DNA from: a virus | DNA length: 64,000 nucleotides | Strand: one strand, 5' to 3' | IMG/VR virus record: IMGVR_UViG_3300019124_000038 | Span: 62,001-126,000 of that record | Shown here: positions 1 through 8,900 of the stretch, piece after piece | Layout of the letters: each line of letters begins with the position of its first letter | How positions within the stretch are numbered: the first letter of the stretch is position 1 | Program-made: the position numbers and the translations under genes | Notes under the pieces: generated by a model | Database searches by the model: none | The model's input: the letters and a program-made list of their open reading frames with translations, nothing else | What the model was told of the DNA's origin: nothing

Positions 1-2
1 GG

Positions 3-254
3 CGCATCCAAGATATGCGGAAGCACTTGGAGAATTATGACGCTGACCCCAGACAGAAGGAGCGCATTACACAACAAAGATGCAAATTCTGCTACTACGC
101 TGGTAGCCAGTTGGGTCTTGCGGTAATCACGGTAGCCCCATGTGGTTGCTGTGGACAAGATCAGACCTATGGCTCATCAGCCATTGACACTCTCTGTGAG
201 TCTTGTGCAGTCAATCATGATTGTTGCAAAGAGTGTGGCGGAGCAATGGATTAG
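3..254 (+). CDS. Cys-rich small protein, 5' end outside window
   Basis: The frame is open to the left edge and the first ATG (15) has no ribosome binding site, so the true start probably lies upstream and this is a 3' fragment. The visible part holds four close Cys pairs (CKFC, CGCC, CESC, CKEC), the layout of a small structural zinc ribbon. It opens a run of tiny Cys-pair proteins. I do not recognise a family and assign no function. Confidence 0.55.
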   Translation, partial: RIQDMRKHLENYDADPRQKERITQQRCKFCYYAGSQLGLAVITVAPCGCCGQDQTYGSSAIDTLCESCAVNHDCCKECGGAMD

Positions 255-264
255 GCGGTGAACT

Positions 265-447
265 ATGGGATACGGGCAAAATACAGGAACATTCATGCAC
301 AAGGTTCGCAAACGCCGTCGAACACCGCCCAAATGGGTAATCTGCAAAGGGTGTAACTCAGCTATGAACAAGAGTGAAGCCAAGAAAAACGACTATCTAT
401 GCGGCAGTTGCCAACGACTAGGTAAACTCGAAAAAGTGAAGGAGTGA
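265..447 (+). CDS. Small basic zinc-ribbon-like protein
   Basis: A 60-residue protein with a very basic N-terminal half (KVRKRRR) followed by two Cys pairs (CKGC and CGSC) about 20 residues apart, as in a minimal zinc ribbon. The basic stretch could contact nucleic acid; that is inference. The gene lies 10 bp after its upstream neighbour and 5 bp before the next, so the three are probably co-transcribed. The ribosome binding site is weak (GGCGGTG). Function unknown. Confidence 0.55.
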   Translation: MGYGQNTGTFMHKVRKRRRTPPKWVICKGCNSAMNKSEAKKNDYLCGSCQRLGKLEKVKE

Positions 448-452
448 GTGCA

Positions 453-599
453 ATGGCTTGGGCAGAATGCGTTGACTGCGGCAAACCCTTGAAGGGAGAA
501 CGGCTCCGCTGTGATCGTTGTCACGATAAGTATGACGACAACGACTTCCGCTACGGAGACCCGTATCTTCCGCCTTGGGGCGATTTAGATGACGAGTAG
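453..599 (+). CDS. 48-residue zinc-ribbon-like protein
   Basis: A very short gene starting at the ATG after GAAGGAGTGAGTGCA. It has two Cys pairs 10 residues apart (CVDC, CDRC, then His) and an acidic C-terminus, a typical metal-binding mini-protein. Its last codons overlap the start of the DUF4326 gene at 589, which suggests translational coupling. Function unknown. Confidence 0.55.
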   Translation: MAWAECVDCGKPLKGERLRCDRCHDKYDDNDFRYGDPYLPPWGDLDDE

Positions 600-894
600 C
601 GTCAAAGAAACGACCGTAGTGAATATCCACCACAAGCTCCCCTACGATGTGTATATCGGTCGGGGGAGCAAGTGGGGGAACCCGTTCACGCACTTGAAAG
701 GAACAAAAGCTCAACATGTTGTGGCGACAAGGGAGGAAGCAATTGCGCTCTACTGGGACTACCTATTCAGCAGACCCGACCTACTGAACTCCATCCATGA
801 GCTAAAGGGCAAAGTCCTCGGGTGCTACTGTCATCCTCATGCTTGCCACGGTCATATCTTGGCTGAAATTGCAAATCTACTGGAGGTTGAATGA
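589..894 (+). CDS. DUF4326 domain protein
   Basis: The 101-residue product reads as a complete DUF4326 domain: an early VVNI strand, the signature YDVYIGRGSKWGNPF near residues 18-32, a helix with ALYWDYL, and the closing GKVLGCYCHPHACHGHIL. This family is widespread in phages and plasmids. Its biochemical role is not established to my knowledge, although the conserved Cys/His ending suggests a metal or catalytic site. It overlaps the previous gene by 11 bp and ends just before the next. Confidence 0.75.
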   Translation: MTSSVKETTVVNIHHKLPYDVYIGRGSKWGNPFTHLKGTKAQHVVATREEAIALYWDYLFSRPDLLNSIHELKGKVLGCYCHPHACHGHILAEIANLLEVE

Positions 895-895
895 G

Positions 896-1072
896 ATGCC
901 GATGATCGACTCCGATAAAGTTAAATCTGAATTGCAAGCTATTCTTGACAGCAATCGTGGTGGTTGCCTCTGCACCATGCGTGAAAGCTGTAGTGAATGT
1001 GACCCATACTCTAGTGGGCGACGGGTGAAGGATGCCCTGTACAAATACATCCAAAAATTGGGGGAAGCGTAA
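896..1072 (+). CDS. 58-residue protein with a Cys cluster
   Basis: I chose the ATG at 896 because GGAGG lies at 882-886 at the right distance; an in-frame ATG at 839 lies inside the DUF4326 gene and lacks a site. The product has CLC followed by ESCSECD mid-protein, possibly a metal site, between two short amphipathic helices. Its stop overlaps the next start (TAATG). Function unknown. Confidence 0.55.
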   Translation: MPMIDSDKVKSELQAILDSNRGGCLCTMRESCSECDPYSSGRRVKDALYKYIQKLGEA

Positions 1073-1416
1073 TGGCTATCACGACCTACAAATACACCCT
1101 AACGCCAAGCAACGGTATTACTGTCCTTGATCTGCCGCTTGGTGCGCGTGTTATCTCTGCAAAAAACCAATTCGACGAGGTTCAGGTGTGGGCAATCGTG
1201 AACTCTGACTTTCCAACTGAGCCACATGAGTTCTTGTGTGTAGGTACAGGATGGGAACTGTCTGGCGATATTTTTGATTTCGAACCTGTAGACACTGTTC
1301 TGACCCACGGCGGAAAACTCGTATGGCACGTTTTTCATCGCAGTCCTAATAAAAATCAAGACATCTTCGATATGGCAAGGCGTTTTCGTCAACCAATCGA
1401 CATTGAAATCGAATAA
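1072..1416 (+). CDS. DUF7352-like protein
   Basis: The 114 residues match my memory of a small all-beta phage and plasmid family (DUF7352): a YKYTLTP start, then LPLGARVISAKNQFDEVQVW, a VGTGWEL motif near residue 58, and a closing GGKLVWHVFH strand. Nothing indicates an enzymatic function. It is coupled to the upstream gene by TAATG, and a promoter begins 9 bp after its stop, so it ends the first transcription unit. Confidence 0.6.
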   Translation: MAITTYKYTLTPSNGITVLDLPLGARVISAKNQFDEVQVWAIVNSDFPTEPHEFLCVGTGWELSGDIFDFEPVDTVLTHGGKLVWHVFHRSPNKNQDIFDMARRFRQPIDIEIE

Positions 1417-1424
1417 AAAGAACC

Positions 1425-1464
1425 TTGCCAAAAGTTAGATGCTATAATATACTTGTCTTACAAC
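1425..1464 (+). promoter_or_regulatory. Promoter, 11-bp-repeat module copy 1
   Basis: TTGCCA (1425-1430), 17 bp, TATACT (1448-1453), then TACAAC 11 bp after the start of the -10. It has the CC before TTG shared by most copies. An extra TATAAT lies at 1443 but at only 12 bp spacing. It should drive 1485-3591. Confidence 0.7.
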
Positions 1465-1484
1465 AAACGAGAGGGTGAGATGAA

Positions 1485-1673
1485 ATGGTCTTCTGTATTT
1501 TAATGGCAATCCCCCTTGCTGGTGTGTCTGGTTTTCTCTGGTGGCGTGTTGTTGAGGGCATCCGCTACGGAGACTATGATGCGGCAGATATGATAGGACT
1601 GTGCACTTCAGGTCTTGTTATAACAGGATTTTTTGCCGCATGTGTGCAACAAATCGTTGACTTGGCTGGATAG
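1485..1673 (+). CDS. Small two-helix membrane protein
   Basis: A 62-residue protein with two hydrophobic segments (about residues 3-22 and 40-60) separated by a charged loop with Asp and Arg. The start follows GAGAGGGTGAG at 1469-1479. It is the first gene after promoter copy 1 and precedes the primase by 12 bp. No family recognised; holin, inhibitor or membrane anchor roles are equally possible. Confidence 0.55.
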   Translation: MVFCILMAIPLAGVSGFLWWRVVEGIRYGDYDAADMIGLCTSGLVITGFFAACVQQIVDLAG

Positions 1674-1685
1674 GAGTGGAATGAA

Positions 1686-2885
1686 ATGGCAGACTTCACG
1701 GTGGTCAAGGAGCTGATTCGGGAATCCATCGACCCCGTGCTCCTGCTGGAATACTACGGAGTGGACGTTCCAAACCGTAATTTCCGATACGGCGCGATTC
1801 GTTGCCCATGCCCGATTCACGGCGGGGATAACGAAACAGGATTCGGTTTCGATCTTAACAACAAACAGTTCACTTGCTTCACCAAGGGTTGCGGCGGTAG
1901 TCCCGAGGACTGGTGGTTCGTTCCGAAACAAGGCGGCGTGTCACGCGACATCTACCTCTTCATCAAGCTGATGGAGGAACGCAAAGCGCGGGAAGAAGGG
2001 CGAAGAAATTATGTTTGCCCCTTTCCGCAAGCACTGGAGATCGCGTCTCAATTGGCAGGAATCCCAATTGACGAATCAACGTCTTCCTATAATAAGGAGA
2101 TGCTTGACAAGCTCGACAACCAACGGTTCATCCGTCAAATGAATCGCATCCAGCAAGACGTAGAGCTTGACCCGATCAATGAAGACGAAATCGAAATATT
2201 CAAAGCACACTTGCCAATGTGTGAGTATGCAGAGACTCGTAACTTCTCTGAAGATATCGTAGAGCTGTTTGAGTGGGGCTACTCTCATGATGGTGTAGAT
2301 GAGCCTTGGGCATCTGGAAAACAGGATTTTGATGGTCGCCTGATCTTCCCTGTAAGAGATGACAACGGTGTGTTGGTAGGGTGGTCGGGTCGCCTTGCTA
2401 CACAGGACAAGGTACGCATCAAGAAGTATGGCAAGTGGAGACACATGCTGGACTTCGAGAAGGGCTTTGTTCTATACAACTACGACAAGGCAAAAGAGTT
2501 CGTCGAAGAGATGAAGGAACTGATCTTGGTAGAAGGGCCTTTCGACGTTCAAAGGCTATGGTCTTATGGCATTTACAATGTAGTAGCTGTCATGGGGGCA
2601 TCGTTAACCCCTGAGCAGTTGTCAATCGCAATCTCATCTGCATTCAAAATCCACATCTGGCTAGATGGCGACGGCGCGGGGGAAAGCGGGTCAAACCGAA
2701 TTGGTAAACAACTCTTGCCCTATGTCAACGTATACCAGATCAAAACAGAGAAAGACCCCGACGATCTCACGTTTGATGAAGCATGGGATGCACTCAGCAA
2801 GGCAGAGAGGTTCATACCAAAGGAGGAGAAGCGAGATGCCAGAAGTACGACTGGAAATCGGCGCAACGGTTACAAGCCACGGTGA
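1686..2885 (+). CDS. dnaG: DnaG-type DNA primase (CHC2 zinc finger + TOPRIM)
   Basis: Makes RNA primers on single-stranded DNA for replication. The N-terminal zinc finger reads CPCPIHGG at residues 40-47 and CFTKGCG at 64-70. The TOPRIM domain carries the catalytic Glu in ILVEGPFD near residue 283 and the metal-binding DGDGAG near 327. At 399 residues it is much shorter than host DnaG (about 600) and lacks the C-terminal helicase-binding region, as expected for phage or plasmid primases. The start follows TAGGAGTGGA. The next small gene begins inside its 3' end in another frame. Confidence 0.9.
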   Translation: MADFTVVKELIRESIDPVLLLEYYGVDVPNRNFRYGAIRCPCPIHGGDNETGFGFDLNNKQFTCFTKGCGGSPEDWWFVPKQGGVSRDIYLFIKLMEERKAREEGRRNYVCPFPQALEIASQLAGIPIDESTSSYNKEMLDKLDNQRFIRQMNRIQQDVELDPINEDEIEIFKAHLPMCEYAETRNFSEDIVELFEWGYSHDGVDEPWASGKQDFDGRLIFPVRDDNGVLVGWSGRLATQDKVRIKKYGKWRHMLDFEKGFVLYNYDKAKEFVEEMKELILVEGPFDVQRLWSYGIYNVVAVMGASLTPEQLSIAISSAFKIHIWLDGDGAGESGSNRIGKQLLPYVNVYQIKTEKDPDDLTFDEAWDALSKAERFIPKEEKRDARSTTGNRRNGYKPR

Positions 2886-2997
2886 ACGATGGGTTCTCTC
2901 GTTTGAGACTATCGACGGCAAGTGGTTTGCCCGTAAGGAGAATCACCCCGCCATTACCACGACGCTTGACCCTGACGAGATTGAGGGTGAGGAGTAG
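2836..2997 (+). CDS. 53-residue beta-rich protein
   Basis: Starts at an ATG 8 bp after AAAGGAGGAG, inside the last 50 bases of the primase gene but in another frame, so it is likely coupled to it. The product is a small acidic beta-type protein (ERWVLSFETIDGKWFAR) with an acidic tail. No family recognised. Confidence 0.5.
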   Translation: MPEVRLEIGATVTSHGERWVLSFETIDGKWFARKENHPAITTTLDPDEIEGEE

Positions 2998-3138
2998 ATG
3001 TGGCAGGAGGAGTTGCTGAATATTGCGAGGGAGTTTAAACAAGTAGAGCTTCATCAATTTATGAGTCTTGATAAGCTCGATCAGTATCTTTCAGATAAGG
3101 CAAAACAGATCGAAGAAATCGTGCAACAAAACCGATAA
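2998..3138 (+). CDS. 46-residue helical protein
   Basis: The ATG directly follows the TAG of the upstream gene, with GGTGAGGAG just before it. The product is predicted helical with alternating charged and hydrophobic residues and no Cys. The spacing suggests translation by re-initiating ribosomes. Function unknown. Confidence 0.45.
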   Translation: MWQEELLNIAREFKQVELHQFMSLDKLDQYLSDKAKQIEEIVQQNR

Positions 3139-3156
3139 TCAAGGAGGTAGAGTAAA

Positions 3157-3591
3157 ATGTTCTACGCTAAGTACAAAGAAGAAATCATGGGTCTCATCAA
3201 GGATGCAATGAAGGAGCGAAACACAGTAGTTCTGAACACCTATCGCGGTTTGAAGAATGCCGTAGACACAGCGGCAAAAGAAAAGATGGCTGAACTCACT
3301 TCTGATGAGTTCGACGCAGTTGTGATGCGTGAAGTCAAAGCGTATCGAGATACATTGGATGCGGCGCAAAAACTGGAGAGATATGATATCATTGCTGACT
3401 GCACCTATTCTCTGGATATGCTGAAATACTTCATGCCAGATCAAGCAACGGAGGAGGAAATCCGTGCCTACCTCCAGCGTCTCACTGTAACAAATATAGG
3501 GCAAGCTATGTCAGCCATGAAGTTGAAATTCGATGGTCGCGCCGACATGAAAGTTGTTGCGTCTATTGTCAAGGAGCATCTTCAAAACTAG
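3157..3591 (+). CDS. yqeY: GatB/YqeY domain protein
   Basis: All 144 residues fit the stand-alone YqeY family: an N-terminal helix with LIKDAMKERN and an L-R-LK-A region, the central REVKAYRDTLDAAQKLERYD, a YFMP turn (LEKYLP in chromosomal forms), and the closing GQAMSAMKLKFDGRADMKVV helix pair that resembles the GatB tail and may bind tRNA-like structures. In several bacterial lineages yqeY sits beside dnaG and a primary sigma gene; here it lies downstream of a dnaG, with a sigma gene 6.4 kb further on. It has a clear AAGGAGG site. Confidence 0.85.
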   Translation: MFYAKYKEEIMGLIKDAMKERNTVVLNTYRGLKNAVDTAAKEKMAELTSDEFDAVVMREVKAYRDTLDAAQKLERYDIIADCTYSLDMLKYFMPDQATEEEIRAYLQRLTVTNIGQAMSAMKLKFDGRADMKVVASIVKEHLQN

Positions 3592-3597
3592 CATCCC

Positions 3598-3637
3598 TTG
3601 ACAAAGTTCTAGACTGATAGTATAATACATGTATAAT
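3598..3637 (+). promoter_or_regulatory. Promoter, 11-bp-repeat module copy 2
   Basis: TTGACA (3598-3603), 17 bp, TATAAT (3621-3626) and a second TATAAT at 3632-3637. The two hexamers sit in the near-identical frames TATAATACATG and TATAATATAAT. CTAGCATCCC precedes the -35. Drives the SSB-like gene. Confidence 0.85.
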
Positions 3638-3660
3638 ATAATAGAGGAGAGATTACCACA

Positions 3661-3984
3661 ATGTCCCATTACCAACGCATGGAACTGAAAGGTGTGGCGC
3701 GTGACGCACACGAAAGTTTCCCGATTCGATTCGATTACTCTGATAAGAATACTGCATTCTTCATCGGTTGCAAGGTTGAGTCGAATATCGAGTACCCGAA
3801 CGGCGATACGTTCCCTCGCGACATGGAAATCCGCGCCTTCGGTGAAACCGCAGAATCCCTTGCCCATGTGCAAGCTGGTGATGAAATCACCGTAGCTGGT
3901 CGGTACGAGATGAAGAAAGTCGAGAAAGACGGCAAGACTCGCTACTACCCGATTGTTACGGTCGATACCGTGATCGAAGCCTAA
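3661..3984 (+). CDS. Single-stranded DNA-binding protein-like (OB fold)
   Basis: A 107-residue all-beta protein whose second half follows the SSB OB-fold pattern: a strand with MEIRAFGETAESLAHVQAGD, then EITVAGRYEMKK, a charged hairpin and a final YYPIVTVDTVI strand. It is shorter than typical bacterial SSB and lacks the acidic partner-binding tip, as in some phage SSBs. It is the first gene after promoter copy 2 and sits between the primase and polymerase, which fits a replication role. Confidence 0.65.
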   Translation: MSHYQRMELKGVARDAHESFPIRFDYSDKNTAFFIGCKVESNIEYPNGDTFPRDMEIRAFGETAESLAHVQAGDEITVAGRYEMKKVEKDGKTRYYPIVTVDTVIEA

Positions 3985-4045
3985 CAGTGATCTTGTAACA
4001 CTAAGGCTTTTCACGCGAAGCTAAATGGGGAAATGAGGCGAGTTT

Positions 4046-4213
4046 ATGGAGAAAGAAATGTACATGCAGTACCGAGAAGAGAAGTGGGAGCAATTTTTCT
4101 CTGTGATGAGCAGACATTTCTCTTATAGTGTAGATGAGCAACTATTGCTGAAATTAGGCTTTATGAAAGGACTAGACACCGCAACAAAAGGTGGGCAATT
4201 TGTCAACCGATAG
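4046..4213 (+). CDS. 55-residue helical protein
   Basis: Starts at ATG 4046 after GAAATGAGGCGAG. The product is rich in Met, Glu and aromatic residues and probably helical. It lies between the SSB-like and NUDIX-like genes with ordinary spacing. No motif or family recognised, and the coding call rests only on ORF length, spacing and a moderate ribosome binding site. Confidence 0.4.
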   Translation: MEKEMYMQYREEKWEQFFSVMSRHFSYSVDEQLLLKLGFMKGLDTATKGGQFVNR

Positions 4214-4263
4214 ACTAAATGGAAGCTCAAAAAGGGCTTCCTCTCTAATTTCAAGGAGGAATC

Positions 4264-5052
4264 ATGGTGAATACAGTAGCAACTAATGTGGCCGATATCC
4301 TGAAACATCTAACCGTAGGCGAAGCACAGGCATTCGTGAACGCAAGCAACAAGATTGCTCAAGCGAATCGCTATAAAATGGATGAGATTATTGTCGTCGC
4401 TCCCACCGCAAAAGTGTTCGAAGATGAAGATGGCGTAACCAACGCGTACTACTTCCAAGGTATCAACGACTCTCTGGAACTGACTGCCCGTGTGCTGACA
4501 AATTTCGCAGATAATGTTACGTTCATGCGGCGGGGCACAGCAGAAGAAGACCCGAGTTTCAAACAGCTCATTCCATATACTCTTGTGACCAAGTACAACG
4601 AGAAGGCAGAGCCATCTGTCTTTGTCTATGAGCGTCTGTCTGCTGGTGGTGAAGCACGTCTGCACGGGAAGCTCTCTGTTGGTGTAGGTGGTCACATGAA
4701 TCAAATTTTCGATGCTTTCTCTGTTGATGGGACGATCTGCGAAGAAGCCAGACGTGAACTCTTCGAGGAGCTGAACTTCGTTGCAGAAGGCGGTGAGGAA
4801 CAACTATATGATGGTTGTGTTCTCAGCTTGATGGGTCTTATCAACGACGACAATGATCCCGTAGGCAAGGTTCATCTTGGTGTTCTGACTGAACTTGTCA
4901 TCGTAGATGAATCAATCAATGTCAGTGTCAGTGAAACAGATCAGCTTCGTGGCGGCTGGATGACGCTTGAAGAATTGCTGGAGCCAGCTAATTTTGAGCG
5001 TTTGGAATCTTGGTCAAAACTGGCTATGATGCTTCTTGTCAAGAGATCGTAG
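4264..5052 (+). CDS. NUDIX-like hydrolase
   Basis: The central and C-terminal parts resemble NUDIX phosphohydrolases. GVGGHM near residue 142 corresponds to the entry strand of the Nudix box, and CEEARRELFEELNF near 159-172 supplies the REx2EE catalytic helix. The first acidic residue of the classical G-x5-E motif is not in its usual place because about 10 extra residues separate the halves, so activity is uncertain. The 262-residue length and the N-terminal extension resemble a predicted NUDIX-family phosphoesterase group. A role in cleaning modified nucleotides would suit its position beside DNA replication genes. AAGGAGG precedes the ATG. Confidence 0.65.
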   Translation: MVNTVATNVADILKHLTVGEAQAFVNASNKIAQANRYKMDEIIVVAPTAKVFEDEDGVTNAYYFQGINDSLELTARVLTNFADNVTFMRRGTAEEDPSFKQLIPYTLVTKYNEKAEPSVFVYERLSAGGEARLHGKLSVGVGGHMNQIFDAFSVDGTICEEARRELFEELNFVAEGGEEQLYDGCVLSLMGLINDDNDPVGKVHLGVLTELVIVDESINVSVSETDQLRGGWMTLEELLEPANFERLESWSKLAMMLLVKRS

Positions 5053-5066
5053 GAGAGTGACGGCAG

Positions 5067-5600
5067 ATGGCGAATCGTTCAGAGCGCGATATGGCGATCG
5101 ACAAGGTAGCACCCGAGTTCATCGAAAAACTGGTTGAGTGGATTGCGAACGAAAAAATGAATCTTGATGACTTCATTGCTAATCCACAGGGGCATGTGAT
5201 GTATAATCCATATATTGATGTGGACTTTGACATGCTGGCTATGCGAAGCGAGATGCTTAATCAAGTTATTGGTGGATTGCGCGTTATTATCGCTTTTAAA
5301 AATGGGAATCCCGATGTAACTCGCGCAATGCACGATCTTGCTCTGGACAGTATGCCATATCAAGTATTCGACCGACTCGTTGAATGGATTGATAGAATGC
5401 ACAGAAGTATGACAGGTAATGTCGATCTGCCATTGAAAGACTACGGAGAACTCATTTCTTTCAATCGTGAAAGGTATGAGGAAGACATGCGTAAGCATGT
5501 TGATGCGCTTGAAGGTCTGCGGATTGTGCAAGAGTTCGGGCGGGAGACACAGATGAGTGTTGCGGGCGCAGAAAATTTTGCGAAAGGAACTCTCTACTAA
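5067..5600 (+). CDS. Conserved-looking hypothetical protein, 177 aa
   Basis: A helical, mildly acidic protein with an internal pattern of two similar segments, each with VEWI (FIEKLVEWIANE and VFDRLVEWIDRM), suggesting a duplicated helical unit. No catalytic motif is visible. The start follows GAGAGTGACGGCAG. Its last base overlaps the ATG of the following lipoprotein gene (TAATG), so the two are translationally linked. Confidence 0.65.
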   Translation: MANRSERDMAIDKVAPEFIEKLVEWIANEKMNLDDFIANPQGHVMYNPYIDVDFDMLAMRSEMLNQVIGGLRVIIAFKNGNPDVTRAMHDLALDSMPYQVFDRLVEWIDRMHRSMTGNVDLPLKDYGELISFNRERYEEDMRKHVDALEGLRIVQEFGRETQMSVAGAENFAKGTLY

Positions 5601-5851
5601 TGGACAAAACAAAGCTGGTTGTCGGGTTGTTTTTAGCGGCTTCACTAGTTACTGCTGGATGTGCAACCAATACTGATTCTAGCGATGACTGTGAAGATAA
5701 AAACGAGCAGGTATGTGAACAGGATTCATCTTCATCTGGCTATGTTAAGCCTTCATCTTCTTCTGGTCATAAGTCTAGTATATCGTCTGGCCGATCTTCC
5801 TCTGGAGCGAAGGGCGGGGTCGGGCGTAGCTCGGGAGGAAGTAGCTCATAA
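5600..5851 (+). CDS. Ser-rich small lipoprotein
   Basis: A signal peptide with a hydrophobic core (residues 5-17) ends in a lipobox, VTAGC, with the lipidated Cys at 21. After a short acidic linker the rest is mostly Ser, Gly and Lys, an extended surface tail. It should sit on the outer face of the membrane. The start overlaps the preceding stop and a terminator follows at once. Surface or entry exclusion is a possible role on a conjugative element, but nothing in the sequence proves it. Confidence 0.7.
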   Translation: MDKTKLVVGLFLAASLVTAGCATNTDSSDDCEDKNEQVCEQDSSSSGYVKPSSSSGHKSSISSGRSSSGAKGGVGRSSGGSSS

Positions 5852-5856
5852 GGAAC

Positions 5857-5884
5857 AGGGCAAGGTTTATTCCTTGTCCTTTTT
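5857..5884 (+). terminator. Rho-independent terminator fused to a promoter
   Basis: Stem AGGGCAAGG / CCTTGTCCT (one G-T pair), loop TTTATT, then TTTTT. The right arm contains TTGTCC, the -35 box of the next promoter. Confidence 0.8.
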
Positions 5885-5913
5885 CTCGTTTCGTGATATA
5901 ATATACTTATAAT
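5874..5913 (+). promoter_or_regulatory. Promoter, 11-bp-repeat module copy 3
   Basis: TTGTCC (5874-5879), 17 bp, TATAAT (5897-5902), second TATAAT at 5908-5913. Transcription should start near 5909. A leader of about 80 bases precedes the polymerase start; it holds a good ribosome site (CAGGAGAG) before a five-codon TTG frame at 5931 that ends in TGA. Confidence 0.8.
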
Positions 5914-5989
5914 ACAGGAGAGAAACCGCGTTGAACCTCCCAAGATGACTTGCCAAGTATCTCAATCCTACAGAAAGGGAAGTGAATAT

Positions 5990-8900
5990 ATGCGAGAGCC
6001 ATTCGCGGTATTGGACTCTGGAGTTTTCCGAGTCGTAAGTTACCGCAACCTCCATCTTCATACAGACGCTTCGCATCTTGACGGTCTGAACGATATCGAC
6101 AACCTCATAAAGCGTCTGAAAGAGATCGGTCATGATGTGTGCGCGATCACCGACCACGGCAATATGCACAATGCACTCAAATTCTACCAAGAGTGTATCA
6201 ACAATGGAATCAAGCCATTGCTCGGTTTCGAAGCCTACATGTTCCATGACCACACCCTGCGAAACATCGAGGACATTCGGGCTATCGTAGCAGAAGCAGA
6301 CGATGACTTCTTAGCAGTAGAGTCGCATCTTGTACTCTTGGCTAAAGACTTCACGGGTTATCAGAACCTCATGCGTCTGACTTCTATTGGCTACCGATAC
6401 GGCTTCTACAAACGCCCTCACATCGACTTCAACCTGTTGAAGCAGTACAGCGAAGGGGTCATCGTTATCAACGGTCACGTTGGTACGGATGTGGCGAAGG
6501 CGGCAGAGCGTCATTGCAATCCAGTGTCCGCTCTGGAGAAGTCCCTGAACGGCGAAATTGTTCGATTGAATCAAGAAAAGTATGTTAAGCAAGCGTGGAA
6601 GTTCTCTCCGAGACTATTCGACTTAGAAGGTCTGGACTTATTGGAAGAGAACGAGCGCATGTTTGCCATTAACATGCTATTTGAGAAGATCAAGAGCGAT
6701 GCCGTTATGGTCGAAAAATTGATCGCATGGGAAAAAGAAATGTACGCCAAGCGTGAGCTTGAACGGGTCTACGAACTCAATCGAAAGTATCTGGAGGTCT
6801 TTGGTGAGGACTACTACCTCGAAATCCAGAACCACGGATTGAATATTGAATACCAAGTATCGCCAATCATTTTACAGTCGGCGCGAGACTTGGGAATCAA
6901 AGTAGTCGCCACGAACGACTCCCACTACACTTGGCGTACTGACGCAGATGCTCACCGCGTTCACATTTCGAACGGCATCGGTAAGACTCTCGAAGAGTTC
7001 TATGCCGCTGACTTTGAAGGCTTCGCTACTTGCGACGAGTTCTATGTCAAGTCTGACGAAGAAATGTCCCAAGCACTTTGGGAGTACGGTGAAGAAGGTC
7101 TGCAAGCACTCGCAAACACTTGGGAGATTGTTAACAAGTGTAATGTCGAGATTCCAGCAATCGAGTTTGGCGGAGCGGAATATAGCGAAAAGAAAGGCAA
7201 GATGGTAGGGAATTGGAAGACAAAGGAGCACCTGTTCCCGCACTTCGAGATTCCAGCACCATATGCAGACGCTACCGCATACTTTAAGTACCTCTCACAG
7301 AAAGGCTTGGAGCAACGCATTCTTGATGGCGAATGTGATCTTGAAAACTTCGATCTGGCGCAATACCAGCAACGTCTCGACTACGAGATCGGAGTCATCG
7401 AGAACATGGGATTCCCGACATACTTCCTCATTCTGTGGGATGTAATCGACTTCTGTGCAAAGAACGATATCCCTGTTGGTAAAGGTCGCGGCTCTGGTGC
7501 TGGCTCACTGGTTGCCTACGCGCTCCGTATCACGGACGTAGACCCGCTCCCATACCAACTCCTGTTCGAACGATTCCTCAACCCAAGCCGTATCTCTCTG
7601 CCTGATATTGACACTGACTTCTGCTACGAACGAGTTGGCGAAGTCATTGACTATATCAAAGAGAAGTACGGAGAAGACCATGTTTGCATCATCGGTACTT
7701 TCGGTACGCTTGGATGTAAGGCGGTTCTCAAAGATGTCGCTCGGGTACTCGACTATCCGTTCGACAAGATCAATGCGATCACCCGCCAGATCACCGATCT
7801 TGATATTACAGTCAAGAAGGCAATTGAGAAGTACGATGCAATCCGTGACGTTGTAGCAAACGATACTGAACTCCAACGCATCGTGAACATTGCTATTCGT
7901 CTTGAAGGTCTACAACGGCATACTTCCCAACATGCGGCTGGTGTAATCATCTCTCCGTTCCCGATCACGGAATTGATGCCTGTCAAGGTTACGAAGGATG
8001 GTACGCTGGTCTCTCAGTATGATATGGGAGACTGCGAACTGCTCGGGTTCGTTAAATACGATTTCCTGAAACTTCGCACTCTGACCATCATCAAAGACAC
8101 CACTAATAGCATTGAGAGACTGACTGGCGAAGTCATTGATATTAACAAGATTCCGTTTAATGATCCGAAAGTCTTCGCTGAGTTTCAACGGGGCAATACG
8201 GTTGGTATCTTCCAGTTTGAATCAGACGGTATGCAACGACTTCTGCGCGGGATGAAGCCAAAAAGCATGGACGATCTTTCTGCGGCAAACGCTCTCTACC
8301 GTCCCGGCCCTTTGGACTTTAAGGTAGAAGACCCGAATGATCCGAACTTTGGCAAGACGATGGTAGAGGTATATGTTGACCGCGCTAATGGCACTGTGCC
8401 TGTTGTCTATGATCACCCTCTGCTAATGCAAGTGCAGGGTGAGACCTACGGGGTATTCGTATTCCAAGAACAGGTCATGAAAGCGTCAGTGGTGCTTGCA
8501 GGGTTCACACTCCCTGAGTCTGATGAATTGCGTAAGGTCGTAGGTAAGAAGCTGATGGAGAAGATGCCTGAGCAACGCGACAAGTTTATTGGTGGATGCC
8601 TGAACAACCCTGAGTTCATTAACGGATGCAAAGACATGGGGAAAGAAGCTGGAGAGGTTGCGCTGGTCATCTGGTTGCAGATCGAAACCTTCGGTCGGTA
8701 CGGTTTCAACCGCTCTCACTCAACTGCCTACGCGATTCTGGCATACCAGTCGATGTACCTGAAAGTCTACTACCCGACGCACTTCATGGCATCGGTTCTG
8801 ACCTCTTGGATGGGCAAGAAGATTGAGCAGATGGTTCCGTACCTGAATGAAGCACGAGCAATGGGAATTAGGATTCTGCCACCCGATGTGAACCAATCGA